Part shown: positions 1 to 8,956 of the stretch, piece after piece
Layout: the number at the start of each line of letters is the position of its first letter
Position numbering within the stretch: position 1 is the stretch's first letter
Origin: Oehlia diaphana
Taxonomy: Eukaryota; Glomeromycota; Glomeromycetes; Glomerales; Glomeraceae
DNA length: 19,002 bases
NCBI GenBank assembly: GCA_003833135.1
Contig: QZLH01000317.1
Location: 43,679 to 62,680, forward strand
Direction of reading: 5' to 3'
Made by a program: the position numbers and the translations under genes
Notes under the pieces: model-generated
Told to the model about the DNA's origin: nothing
The model's input: only the letters and a program-made list of their open reading frames with translations
Databases searched by the model: none

Positions 1-315
1 GTGGGTAAGGTATCACTGCATCCAGTGCAACAAAATGAAAATGTTACGCAGTATTTTATAGCAGAAAAACCACAGCTTTCGAATGCATTAATAATTTTCC
101 TTCCGATGAAAATTAAAAAATGACTTGTCTTTGTGGCGACGGCAGATTCTTATTATTTACGAATTTTCACTGATCGACATCCGGATCACGAATTAATTAT
201 TTTTTTAAAATCTTTTAAAATGAAAAAAAAACAAGCGAAAGAAAATTGTAAAACACTTACTATGATCGGCTATCGGCCGATCATTTATCCGATTCCTAGT
301 AAAATTTTACTTATC
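1..315. other. Left-edge AT-rich stretch, no supported gene
   Basis: No gene is supported here. A short plus-strand open frame (133-330) can only begin at a GTG, has no codon-level support and ends inside a repeat. The first bases contain a GTAAGG donor-like string (positions 5-10), so an exon of a gene lying outside the window could end there, but nothing upstream is visible to test this. The only structured element is the hairpin at 262-284. Confidence 0.5.
262..284. repeat. Perfect 9-bp hairpin with ATCGGCCGAT core
   Basis: ATGATCGGC (262-270) and GCCGATCAT (276-284) are exact reverse complements around the 5-base loop TATCG. Similar GC-rich motifs built on TCGGCCGAT/TCGGTC...GACCGA recur at about 7191, 10471 and 15968, which suggests a recurring family motif. 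Function is unknown. Confidence 0.7.
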
Positions 316-439
316 CAGGATATACTGTAACTAATACACATATTTAAAATTGCAATTTTAAATATAGTTTAAGTAAAAATAAGTGAACATCGGGAAATTT
401 TTTCCACGTAAAATCCACATGGAAATCCAATATATCCTG
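316..439. mobile_element. Small inverted-repeat (foldback/MITE-like) element
   Basis: CAGGATATACTG at 316-327 is matched in inverted orientation by CAATATATCCTG at 428-439 (11 of 12 pairs). The 124-base unit encloses the 26-base perfect palindrome at 340-365. There is no convincing target-site duplication next to the ends, so a transposon origin is only a suggestion. Chance inverted repeats in such AT-rich DNA are the alternative, although the GC bases in the ends argue against it. Confidence 0.35.
340..365. repeat. 26-bp perfect palindrome
   Basis: The 26 bases from ATATTTAAAATTG to its exact reverse complement form a perfect palindrome with no spacer (dyad centre between 352 and 353). It breaks at the next pair outward (C339/A366). 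It could extrude a cruciform or be the centre of a foldback element. It lies inside the inverted-repeat unit 316-439. Confidence 0.9.
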
Positions 440-484
440 TGACGAAACATATGGTATTTTCGGCGTAGATCCACAAAATTCTAC

Positions 485-1240
485 GTCACGTCATACCCAT
501 GCTGCTACTTATTGTACAATAGAAAGGTATAATGTAATGTAATACTAACACTGTACAACTCAATTTTTATGCATAAAAAAAAAAGCATTTTGTTTTTTCT
601 AAATATAATAATTATTTATCAGAATATTACCAATTAAGAGGGTTATACCTATCAATTATCGTTTCATTTTCTTTGGCTTTATAAGATTTATTCTAAATGA
701 AAAGTGATATATATTAATATATAATGTCTACTTGAATAATATGAAAAGAACCATTTTCATTATTCTGTTGTCAAACCCCTCGTATAAACCTAAATTTTTA
801 ATATTGTATTTTTCTTTCAATCTTGTAATTTAAAAAAAATACATAATATATGAAAACTAGTACTTAAATCATAAATAGTTTATAACTACCCATTCACATG
901 CACCTTTTAATTTTAAATGCGTGAGGAATATGGTTAATGACTATCAAAAACGGTAAAAAAATTACTTTTTTTTTTTAATGAAATTACAAATTGGATAAGA
1001 TCGACCGTTAAAGCCAAGAGGAAAATCAGCCAAGAAATGTCGATAGTTGCCTGATTGAAATTTGAGAAAATCCGAAACCGGGAAAAAAAGAGGTTGATAA
1101 AATGTCTTCCCTTCAAACAAAAAAGAAAATCACCTTAATAATAACAATTCCACAGATTGCTATATATCGAATGTCCGAATATTACGAATTGTGCAGTATA
1201 ATGACCATAGCGTATAGCGGATTAGATTATAAACAAAGAA
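485..1240 (+). repeat. Old dispersed repeat, collinear with about 7335-7985
   Basis: Several landmarks occur in the same order in both places. They are CTGTACAACNCAATTTTT followed by TATGCAT (about 553 and 7473), TTGAATAATATGAAA (733 and 7572), and CAGATTNCTATANATCGAATGTCCGAATAT followed by ATAGCGGATT (about 1153-1225 and 7919-7977). Between landmarks the copies have diverged by indels and A/T runs. No coding frame is conserved. This looks like an old transposon or duplicated intergenic segment of unknown class. Confidence 0.55.
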
Positions 1241-1304
1241 CGATTTGAAAATCAAATATAATGCAGATAAACAAAGAACGATTTGAAAATCAAATATAAT
1301 GCAG
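1229..1304 (+). repeat. 38-bp perfect tandem duplication
   Basis: The unit starting ATAAACAAAGAACG and ending AATATAATGCAG occupies 1229-1266 and is repeated without change at 1267-1304. Exact identity in otherwise degenerate sequence points to a recent slippage or repair event. The copy at 7919-7985 of the surrounding repeat lacks it, so it arose after that duplication. Confidence 0.9.
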
Positions 1305-1582
1305 TATAATCGCAAGAATGCTTTTTGAGATCGGGCATTGTGGAAAAAGTAATTAAAAGTGTTTTTGATTGGTCCATTTAATAAAATTTAGCATGCAAAT
1401 GGATTTGGCATATGATAATCGACAAACTATATATGGGTTAATAATTTATACATAACATTACGTAAATAATATATGAAATGTATTAATTGCCAGTCTGCAT
1501 GTGAACGATAGCTAGACTAAATTCATTTAGGGGGCGGCGCAGATCATTTTAATTATTTGATAAGTTGCCACCGCATAGCAGA

Positions 1583-1796
1583 TAGTGCTTCGATCCGGAT
1601 TGATCCGTTGATTAGCATCACAACATTTTTCTATTATTTTTGTCAAACTATAATTTTTGTCAGATTTTAAAAAATTATTCTTCCACAAATTTTATTAATT
1701 TTGGCCAAACTTATAGCTCCAACTCAAATAAACCGATGCCAAACCGTAGTAAACCGCGGATCGATCCGTTAAAAACCCATCCGGATCGAAGCACTA
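1583..1796. mobile_element. hAT-like non-autonomous MITE, 214 bp
   Basis: TAGTGCTTCGATCCGGAT (1583-1600) is exactly reverse-complementary to 1779-1796, an 18-bp perfect terminal inverted repeat. TAGTG fits the YARNG start typical of hAT transposon ends. Subterminal GATCCG repeats occur on both sides, as expected for transposase-binding sites. The 8-base sequence CCACCGCA lies directly after the right end (1797-1804) and again at 1568-1575, 7 bases before the left end. An 8-base duplication is the hAT hallmark; the 7 extra bases (TAGCAGA) look like a small duplication of the terminus. There is no transposase, so mobility would depend on an element elsewhere. Confidence 0.7.
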
Positions 1797-1809
1797 CCAC
1801 CGCAGTCTT

Positions 1810-3600
1810 AACAAAATTGATGTGATATAAAATTACACAATAAATAATATATACTAATACAATGCTTGGTTTAATAATATTTCCTAATAAGTTAATTCCC
1901 AATTCATCTAATTAATTCCCAAATTAATCCCTTTTACGTTGCTCCAAATCCTACCCTTTTTATAAGAAATGATTTTCATAAAAATATTTTGTTTTACACA
2001 ATTCTGTATCCTCAAATATTCACACTGCCTTGTAATTCCTTCGTTTTTGATCTTAAATGATTCAATCCCATTTCCACATTACATATGGAATCAGTTTATA
2101 CTCATGACCTGGAGTTACACGTCATAATATGAAATATAATTTTATACATTAAAAAAACTACTGCGACATACAATTAATGAATTCACTAGGTAATTCCGGC
2201 ATTACAGCATCAAAATTTATTTTCGCGGAGTTATTTAACTTAAAAAACTGAAAAATTTGAAAAAATCGCAAAAAAAATCAATAATTGCTTAAAATTAGGT
2301 AGTTTTTGCAGGTTTTGAAGTCATTAAATCAAATATAAAAAAAAATCCGTATTGTTTTCAATTAATTTCTTTTTAAAAGAATATATTAATACATGTGTAA
2401 AAGTATGTAAATATAAAATTTGCATATCGGCGCCCTCTAATTAACATGCCGTAAACTATAGCAAAGTAGAAAGACGAACTAACTACCATTCGAGCCGTCA
2501 TTATGAGACAATTCTAACGAGCTATGGTGCATCTTTCTATGATTATTGGATGCCGAGTTATTAAGTGAAACGTCAAACGGCGCAGTTACTTTTGTTACAC
2601 AAATTATTACATATGGCGCAGTAGGACCGTTAAAAAAATTTTATTTGGTTTTATTAGTACAATAATTTAATAAATTTTGATAAATAGTTCTTTTAAGCCA
2701 GAATATAATAAATATTATTCTTAGCAATACCGATAATATCTGTTGTGGAATCTCACTTTATACAATAACTTCTAAATCTTTTTTGTGTAAAAATCAATAA
2801 TACATATGCTTACAATTTGTTTGAATATAAAAGTTCCTATTTTGTCTACAGCAAGAATAATAAGAATTAATAATATGTTTTGAAAAATGCAAAAAATGGA
2901 CAATTTTATAAAAGTTATTATAAAAAAAAATTTTTTTAAATATTGAATAAGTCTTAGAATACTTTTATAAATATTCATAGCTTTGTATCTATTTAAATTT
3001 TTATTTTACTTTTTGTTTTATTAAAACATGCTTACTTTCTAATAATACACATTAAAAATACTATGCAGGTGAGAAATGGGTTTTTTGTTAATGAAATGGG
3101 TTTTTTTCGTCTATTTTACGTTAAATAATTTAAGTTTCGCAAATGTAGATTTTCACTCAACTAATCAAGTGATATTCAATCAGGTGATTTTATGACATTA
3201 TAAACCGGTTTTGGGTGACGGAAATTAGCATTATGCAAAAGTGAACAAATCCGCCGATATGGAGGCTATTAGCTGGTACTTTTTATAAGGCAAAAAAAGA
3301 GTGGCGCAAATTTATTCAAAATATTGCCAAATTTTGACTAATTGGTAATGTTTAAAGAATTGTCTGTAAAATTTTAAGTTTTATAGTATTAATATTAAAT
3401 ACTTGAATAAAAAAAAGTAAAAATTGATCGACTTACAGTATCTATGGGGGAAACGCAGATTTCAAATTTGCGATATTTTTTCTATCCATCACATGCGGAA
3501 CGTTATCTTTATGCCTCAAAAAAAGTTGGAATACAAATACAATCTTTTTTTTTTTACGTTTACTTATCATTTTAAAACTACAAGCTATTATACGATCATT
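1810..3600. other. Gene-free AT-rich stretch
   Basis: I find no reading frame here with coding character; the open frames are short and rich in F, I, K, N and Y. A GGCGCAG motif occurs twice (about 2579 and 2614) within a somewhat more GC-rich patch (2425-2630), and CGGCGCAG/CGGCGCC strings near 1537 and 2429 are in loosely inverted orientation. That could be a degraded element, but the ends match too poorly to call. Confidence 0.4.
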
Positions 3601-3601
3601 T

Positions 3602-3651
3602 TTTTTTATAATTAATTAGTAATTAACAAATCAATAGATCCGTGCGTTTTT
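3602..3651 (+). repeat. Dispersed GATCCGTGCG repeat, copy 1
   Basis: The block ATAATTAATTAGTAATTAACAAATCAATAGATCCGTGCG followed by a homopolymer matches 18719-18762 (same strand) and, for its GC-rich end, 12906-12935 (opposite strand). All three have the motif beside a long A or T run, as expected for the tail end of a retroposed element or of a poly(A)-linked simple-repeat nucleation site. Confidence 0.5.
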
Positions 3652-3721
3652 TTTTTAATCTGAATTACTTTCTTTTATCATGATAGACAAATATAATTAT
3701 TTTAATCCGAGATGTGTACGC

Positions 3722-3790
3722 TACGTAAAATTTTATCCGTTTATTATTATTGATGATGGAATAAGTAATGATGGAATGAAAATATTGTAT
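3722..3790 (+). repeat. Fragment of the TACGCAAAATTTTATCCG repeat family
   Basis: TACGTAAAATTTTATCCG (3722-3739), followed by TTATTATTATTGATGATGGAATAAGTAATG, is a truncated relative of the repeat that begins the tandem copies at 8499 and 9410. It is useful because it shows the arrangement without the 226-base insertion seen at 9433-9658. Confidence 0.7.
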
Positions 3791-4018
3791 TTTATTACAG
3801 TATATGTAATGTAATTAATAACCAAATTTGTAGATCAAATATAAATAATAATAAAAAGATATAAGAATAATTAAGTACATTGATAATTATATATATATAT
3901 ATTATTGAGATAAAAAAAGTTGGGTAATAATTGATGCTTGTGTGATGAGAATCACCTGTGATGAGATTTAGCAACATATTTAGGGTTTAAACTTATACAA
4001 CGTATAGCAAATATTAAC

Positions 4019-4084
4019 GGGCAGAGTTTCATGACATTTTTAATTCTGCCCAAAATTTTACCTAATTCTGGTGACAATCACCAG
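4019..4084. repeat. Two adjacent GC-rich hairpins
   Basis: GGGCAGA (4019-4025) pairs with TCTGCCC (4045-4051). CTGGTGA (4068-4074) pairs with TCACCAG (4078-4084) around a 3-base loop. Both stems are perfect and unusually GC-rich for the neighbourhood, which is otherwise gene-free from 3880 to 4440. They could be a structured RNA remnant or part of a dead transposon; nothing in the sequence decides between these. Confidence 0.5.
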
Positions 4085-4802
4085 CGGTTATATTAAGCAA
4101 TACTCTAAAAAATAAAAATTTTCACCACATGTATATATACTGCCCTTCCATTCCCACGTGGCGTTTAAAATTTTAATTGGCATTGAGTTAGTAGTTTTTT
4201 TTTCGGTTTGAAAAAAAATTTTTTTAAATTTCAAACATTAGCCATTTATGAATATATTTGATCATCAATCAAACCATTTTGCGCAGGAGAATAAAAAAAA
4301 TAACAAAATCCCCCCTTAGAATCAATTGCCCGTAAATTTTTTAATGAATGCGTATGCATACTGAACTTTGTTTTTATTATTTGATATAAAAAATCGATTG
4401 TAAATATTGTTTCAAAAATCAAAACTAAAAAATTTTTTAATGAAAGAAAAAAAAAGAATTTTCCTTCATAAAAAGGTTAAAAAATAAATAAATATTTGTC
4501 TACAAGTTGATTGTTGACAATCCGAATAAATAAAGATAGAATAAAAAAATACGAAATAAAAATTTTTTTATATTTATCTTAACCGAATAAGAAAGTTGTA
4601 ACAGTCGTTTGAATGAGAAAAAATAAATAAATTGAAATCGCCATTCATCGTAAAACAAATTATAAAGCCGATATATTTGCCGATAATGAGTATTATTATG
4701 GTGCGGTAGATTTGCCAATAATATTCGAGTCTTGCCATTTAAATAAAATTACGAATTTGGATCGTTTGAATTAGTAAAATTGGAGTTAAATATTGAACAT
4801 GA

Positions 4803-5686
4803 TCAGAAATTAGACCCATTAAAGATATGGGTTGCGAAGGGATCATTTGTGTTTTGACGAGGTAATTGACTAAAATAATTCAATGTATACGAATTGATTG
4901 TACTTGCATATCTTATTTTTCGTTGAATTCTACGATCTTGAAGAGCACTATTATATCGTGGCACATATGATGATGAATGAGTTTGGGTTGCATTGATAAG
5001 ACATTTTTTTTGTTGTCCATCTTTTCTTTGGTACAGAGAAGAACTATAAAAAATACCGAAGAAATGAGAAAATTAAAAAGAGAAATAAATCATTATAATA
5101 AAAAGTTCTTTTAAAATGATAAGGTTTTTTTTTGCTGTATGCTTTGCTCATTTTTCCCCTTAAAATTTTTTGAGTGAAATGCTAAATAGGTTGCCACACA
5201 GATAAATAACCCTTTTAATGTCGTATCACCTCCTTTAAAAGAGATATTTACTACGAAAGAAAAAAATTCTTTTCTTTTTTTTTAAACTTACCATTCTAAA
5301 CTTTTTGAAGAAACAAATTTGTTCTCTTTTCTGACACAAAACGATGGGCCCATACTTCTCCATAAAGCATTTTTTACACGAATTAAATGCTTTTCTTCTG
5401 CGTGTAAAGCAAAAATTTCTTCCTGTAGTTTGAGTTGGTTGCTAAAGTTTAAAACATAATTATTTTCTTCATGTTGAGATTGTAGTGATTGTTGGGCAGA
5501 TTTCTGAGTGAGTTTTTTGGAATGGGAAGAAAATTTTCTGTGTTTCTTTTGTCCTTTTTTTTCGCGTTCTTCACGTAACTTTTCTTGACAGATAGCAAGT
5601 TGTTTACAAATTTTTCTATAAGAGGAGATAATACTATCAGTATCGGTCCATTGAGAAGCGATATAAGTGAATGATAGATGTTCCAT
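4803..5686 (-). CDS. Gene A: small basic coiled-coil-like protein of unknown family, two exons
   Basis: I do not recognise this family. Exon 1 runs 5686-5292 from an ATG in an A-rich context (A at -3). Exon 2 runs 5043-4803 and ends in TGA. Joining them (phase-2 intron, TG|T giving Cys132) yields 211 aa. Residues about 25-105 are rich in K, E, Q and R (KLREEREKK, LHAEEKHLIR) and likely helical or coiled coil. Residues 105-131 hold the block most conserved with gene B (KNALWR..., RKENK.VSSKSLE). The C-terminal part is basic with SSSYVPR and RRIQRKIR. I see no signal peptide, transmembrane segment, metal-binding cluster or catalytic motif, so a nuclear or cytoplasmic structural or binding role is only a guess. 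Relative to gene B it has 44 extra codons (about residues 45-88, K/S/Q-rich). A bZIP-like protein is an alternative, but no leucine-zipper heptads are evident. The gene structure is well supported by the paralogue. Confidence 0.8.
5044..5291 (-). other. Intron of gene A (248 bp)
   Basis: The donor GTAAGT (5291-5286) and acceptor TATAG (AG at 5045-5044) bound a phase-2 intron that interrupts the codon after SKSLE. Reading through gives a stop at once, and exon 2 is open only in the spliced frame. Gene B has the same intron at the same codon. Two intron blocks are nearly identical in both copies: 5137-5151 (ATGAGCAAAGCATAC on the minus strand) and 5219-5240 (around GGAGGTGATACGAC). A second acceptor-like TTTCGTAG lies at 5258-5251 in both genes, but its use would bring an immediate stop. 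Confidence 0.8.
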
Positions 5687-5935
5687 TTTTACTCCTTCCT
5701 AAAGAATTATATTTTGTTCAATCAAGAAGTTTTTTTTTTAAATATTTGTTTAAAAAAAATTTTTTTTTTAATACAAAAGAAAATACAATTTTTTTTTGAG
5801 TCGAATTTTATTCAACGAACGTTTTTATTGTTAGAAGTTACGAATCTTGTTTTTGAAAATTGAATCAAAAAGCCTGCGGTTTCTTTTTTTAATATATATT
5901 TATTTAAATATATATCACCATATAAAGAGGAACGA
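5687..5935 (-). promoter_or_regulatory. Conserved leader and upstream block of gene A
   Basis: The 39 bases at 5693-5731 differ from 12424-12462 in front of gene B at only one position or so. A second shared block, read on the minus strand as TTCCTCTTTA followed by YRTGG and an AT-rich run, lies at about 5909-5933 (12510-12532 in B). The near block is probably 5' untranslated leader and the far one a candidate promoter element. Between them gene A carries roughly 100 extra bases (about 5760-5880) absent from B. No experimental start site can be read from sequence. Confidence 0.4.
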
Positions 5936-6224
5936 ACCAAAGAGAAGAAAGTATATAAATAAATAAAATAAAAATAATATGAAATGAAAAAAATTCTTCA
6001 AGCAGGAAAAAGAAAGAATTTATTTTCCCCATCGTTTTAAAAAAAAAAATATTTGCCAGAAGGTTTATTTATAAGAAAAAAAAAACTTTTTTTCACCCAT
6101 TTTTTCTTAAGTATTACTAATACTTTAATAATGAATAAAAATTTTTTTGCTTAAAATTATATAATATATATTTTTTTTAAAGTAAATGATAAGAATTAAT
6201 CTTATGTTTAATAAAAAAAAATTT

Positions 6225-6332
6225 TAAAAAAATAAATAAATACTGTAGGTAGATACTGTAAATAAATAAATAAATACTGTAAATAAATTTTTAAGATAGA
6301 TAAATAAATAAATAAATACTGTAAATAATTTT
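6225..6332. repeat. TAAA / ACTGTAAATAAATAAAT simple repeat
   Basis: Runs of AAAT/TAAA alternate with four occurrences of TACTGTA. The pattern is an interrupted tetranucleotide microsatellite with a longer higher-order unit (ATACTGTAAATAAATAAATAA). No coding content. Confidence 0.75.
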
Positions 6333-6878
6333 AGAAACACATGAATCATAAAATAAAGTTGTTATTTCCCTAGATTATTATATTTTTGAAAAAAACAAGC
6401 ATAAATGATCATACATATATGCGTATAATACTAATGTCGTACGTGTAATATAACCAGGACGGTTTGTATGAATAAAATTATATTTTTTATTTGACCCTTA
6501 ATTCTTTTTTCTTATCTTATCAAAGACGTAAATGTAAAACTATATAATAACTCTTCCTTGTCTTTTGTATGCAAAACTATATAAACAAGTACGCCGGTTG
6601 ATAGGAAATATTCAAAATCTACAAATTATTTTCTACAAACAGTTCGGATGAAAGTTTTTCGGATAAAATTTAAGGACGCATCAATTGCACCATATATTGA
6701 TTTGAAATTTTAGAACTTTCAGTACATAATTAATATTATATAATAATTTTTTTTTTTAATAAAAATATCATTTATACCCAATAATATTCGGGTATGTTTT
6801 CGAATCAAAAAAATAAATTCTTTAATATTTTTTTTTTATATAAAAGATAACAACTTCGAAATTGTTAAATAAATATTT

Positions 6879-7165
6879 TCTTTAGTTGATAGCCAATAAA
6901 AGATTTTTTTTTATTGATAAGTAAAAAATAAATATTTATTATTGTTATCTTATTTCTTTAGTTGACGCAATAAAAGATTTTTTTTTTTATTGATAAGTAA
7001 AAAATAAATATTTATCTTTATTGTTTTTTTTCTTTAGTAGATAGCCAATAAAGATTTTTTTTTTTATTGATAAGTAAAAAATAAATATTTATTATTGTTG
7101 CTTCTTTTTCTTTAGTTGATAGCCAATAAAAGATTTTTTTCTTTGCTGTAAAAAATAAATATTAA
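6879..7165 (+). repeat. 76-78 bp minisatellite, about four copies
   Basis: Units begin TCTTTAGTTGATAGCCAATAAAAGA at 6879, 6955, 7031 and 7109, spaced 76, 76 and 78 bases. Each continues through a T-run, ATTGATAAGTAAAAAATAAATATTTAT and back to TCTTTAG. Unit 2 has lost part of the GATAGCC string, unit 3 has TAGTAG, and unit 4 is truncated and degenerate. Another start is near 7284. The matching position in the second segmental copy (about 13620-13710) has only scattered GTTGATA remnants, so the array expanded in copy A or collapsed in copy B. Confidence 0.9.
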
Positions 7166-7334
7166 ATAGTCATTGGATTGGGGAACTGTCTTCGGCCGAT
7201 ATCTTAAGAATACTGCGGTGACCAATAGGAATTAATCGATTGAACAATAATTATATAGTAATTATATAATTATTTTTATTGTTTTTTCTTTAGTTGGTAA
7301 ATTAAAAAAAAATATAACAATAATAAATTTTTTT

Positions 7335-8060
7335 GTCATACGGCCCATGACCCTACTTATTATACAATAAAAAAAAGTTGTGTAAATAAAGAAAAATTCG
7401 TATAATGTAACGTTGTGCCCCAAGTTGACGATTGCCCCAATTCAACGATCGGCCTAAATTATAACATAAATACTGTACAACACAATTTTTCTTTATGCAT
7501 TAAAAAAACAACTAATAATATATTTCTCATATAAACCGTAGTAATTACTCAAACCAAAAAGAGGCCATTTTTGAATAATATGAAATTTTTTTTTTTTTTT
7601 TTTGGCCACTCGCATGAAACTAAATTTTTTAGTGTTTTAATCTTGTACTAGTACTAATTTTCGAACTTTTTTAATAAAAAAGGAAAAAATACAAATAATA
7701 GTTATAAAATGAGACACATTAAAATAAACTTCCCATATATTTATGTAATCTATTTAATTAATTATGCATTATTTTACAACCAACAAATCTATATATGAAA
7801 CCGATAAATGAGTATTGATCAAATAATTCAGATAATCTTGAGGGAAAAGGAAATGATTTTTTTTTAATTATAATTCGTATCTTTTCCCATTTACAACTAA
7901 TTATCCGCTGGTCATGTGCAGATTACTATAAATCGAATGTCCGAATATGTAGTATAAAATGGTGGATAGCGGATTGATTAAAAAGTTTTGTCCAAATATT
8001 TCCTTATATGACTTACGATACTCTATCTAATTAAATTTTATGCAAATATGACGTGAATTT
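7335..8060 (+). repeat. Old dispersed repeat, second copy (see 485-1240)
   Basis: This is collinear with 485-1240 through the landmarks listed there, with probable extension to AATTAAATTTTATGCAAAT (about 8030) matching about 1380-1400. It overlaps the end of segmental copy A, where GTCATAC...CCCTACTTATTATACAAT also resembles 490-525 and 13758-13778. The region has no coding frame of note. Confidence 0.5.
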
Positions 8061-8498
8061 ACAATGATTGTGTACGCTATGGCTATACCTATTTTACAAT
8101 TGGAAAAAAAAAGGTTTATTTATTATCCTCTGACATTCGGAATTGAGAATTGAGAAAAGTAAATTTTTTTTTAACGTTTATGATAGTTCAAGGCCCTTCA
8201 TTGATTGGTGAAAATGCTACGTGTCCCATTTTCATTCAATTATTCGGTCCTGTAAACCGATATAGCCACTCGCCCATCCCAAGTGTATATGAAATTTGTC
8301 AAAAAAAAAACATGTATATCTCGAAAAAGTTTGGTTGTACAGTATAAATTACGTATTTTTTTTTTATTTTTACTTTTATATTTATCAGTTACTTATAATT
8401 TAAACAAAAAAAAATTTTAATGTAAATCTTTTTATTCGGTTATGCCCCGACGTATTATGATATATCGATATTACTTAAATTTAATTATTTTTGTACGT
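8060..8498. other. Gene-free AT-rich stretch
   Basis: A slightly more GC-rich patch (8190-8290) lies inside a short plus-strand open frame. That frame has no conserved counterpart, and its start is not an ATG in good context. I see no gene, tRNA or defined mobile element. Confidence 0.4.
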
Positions 8499-8714
8499 TA
8501 CGCAAAATTTTATCCGGTTCGGGTCCTTAATTAATAGTAATACTGTAATAATAAATAATAATATTATTATTGATGATGGAATAAGTAATGACGGAGTAAT
8601 TGTTTATTATTATTAAAACATATAGACATATAGTATGTGTAATATAATAAATGGAACAAAATATCGAGAATTTTTTTTGTTGAGAATTTGTGTAGATTAA
8701 GCGAGTAGATCGGA

Positions 8715-8828
8715 AATTTCTTTTATGTGACACTTCTTTTTTTTATTTCTTTCATGTGATCGCCTTTTTTTTTATTTCTTTTTATACAGTGACCACTTAT
8801 TTCTTTTATATGACCAATTTTTTTTTTA
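8715..8828 (+). repeat. Short tandem units (ATTTCTTTYATGTGAC)
   Basis: Four imperfect units of about 25-30 bases, each ATTTCTTT(T/C)AT(G/A)(C)(A)GTGA or TATGACC followed by a T-run, start near 8715, 8748, 8776 and 8800. Copy 2 of the large duplication has only one to two units (about 9796-9840), so the array length differs between the copies. Confidence 0.65.
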
Positions 8829-8918
8829 AAAAAAAAACACAGTAAATAAATTGTGTGCCGTTTAATTTTTTTTAAAAAAATGGAAAAATATTATATATAT
8901 AAAATATCAAAATTACTT

Positions 8919-8956
8919 ACGCTTGGTTTACGAATCGAACTCGGGTCTCACAAAAT
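8919..8956 (-). repeat. tRNA box-B-like conserved box, copy 1
   Basis: Read on the minus strand this contains GAGACCCGAGTTCGATTC, which resembles the T-loop/box B of tRNA genes and tRNA-derived SINEs (GWTCRANNC). It is identical over 38 bases to 9992-10029, much better conserved than its surroundings. A T-stem does not form with the bases that follow (CGTAA does not pair with CCGAG), and I find no convincing box A or acceptor stem, so it is not a functional tRNA gene. A tRNA-derived SINE fragment is possible. Confidence 0.35.

Larger units (their letters stand above)
4440..7362 (+). repeat. Segmental duplication, copy A (carries gene A)
   Basis: This segment is collinear, same orientation, with about 11255-13778. 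Shared blocks in order include the A-rich string with TTTCCTTC (4458 and 11279), ATTCGAGT(C/T)TTGCCATT (4724 and 11540), both exons and intron of the gene, its leader (5693-5731 and 12424-12462), AAAGAGGAA (about 5925 and 12523), G(A/T)GCATCAATTTGCA-like sequence (6675 and 13207), TTGTTGATAG/TTAGTTGATAG (about 6884 and 13627) and TTTTTTGTC...CCCTACTTA (7330-7360 and 13755-13775). Non-coding parts have many indels, so the duplication is not recent. Confidence 0.8.

Noticed and set aside
133..330. 65-codon plus-strand open frame
   Set aside because: It can begin only at GTG, has no paralogue or motif, and runs through a hairpin and into a repeat end.
4500..4718. 72-codon minus-strand open frame downstream of gene A
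   Set aside because: The homologous segment after gene B (about 11310-11530) is conserved as DNA but does not keep this frame, so it is more likely 3' untranslated or intergenic.
5251..5291. A 41-base mini-intron in gene A using the TTTCGTAG acceptor
   Set aside because: It would lead into an immediate stop in both genes, whereas the TATAG/CATAG acceptor gives a long conserved exon 2.
8919..8956. Functional tRNA gene on the minus strand
   Set aside because: Only a box-B-like string is present; the T-stem does not pair and no box A, anticodon arm or acceptor stem can be built.
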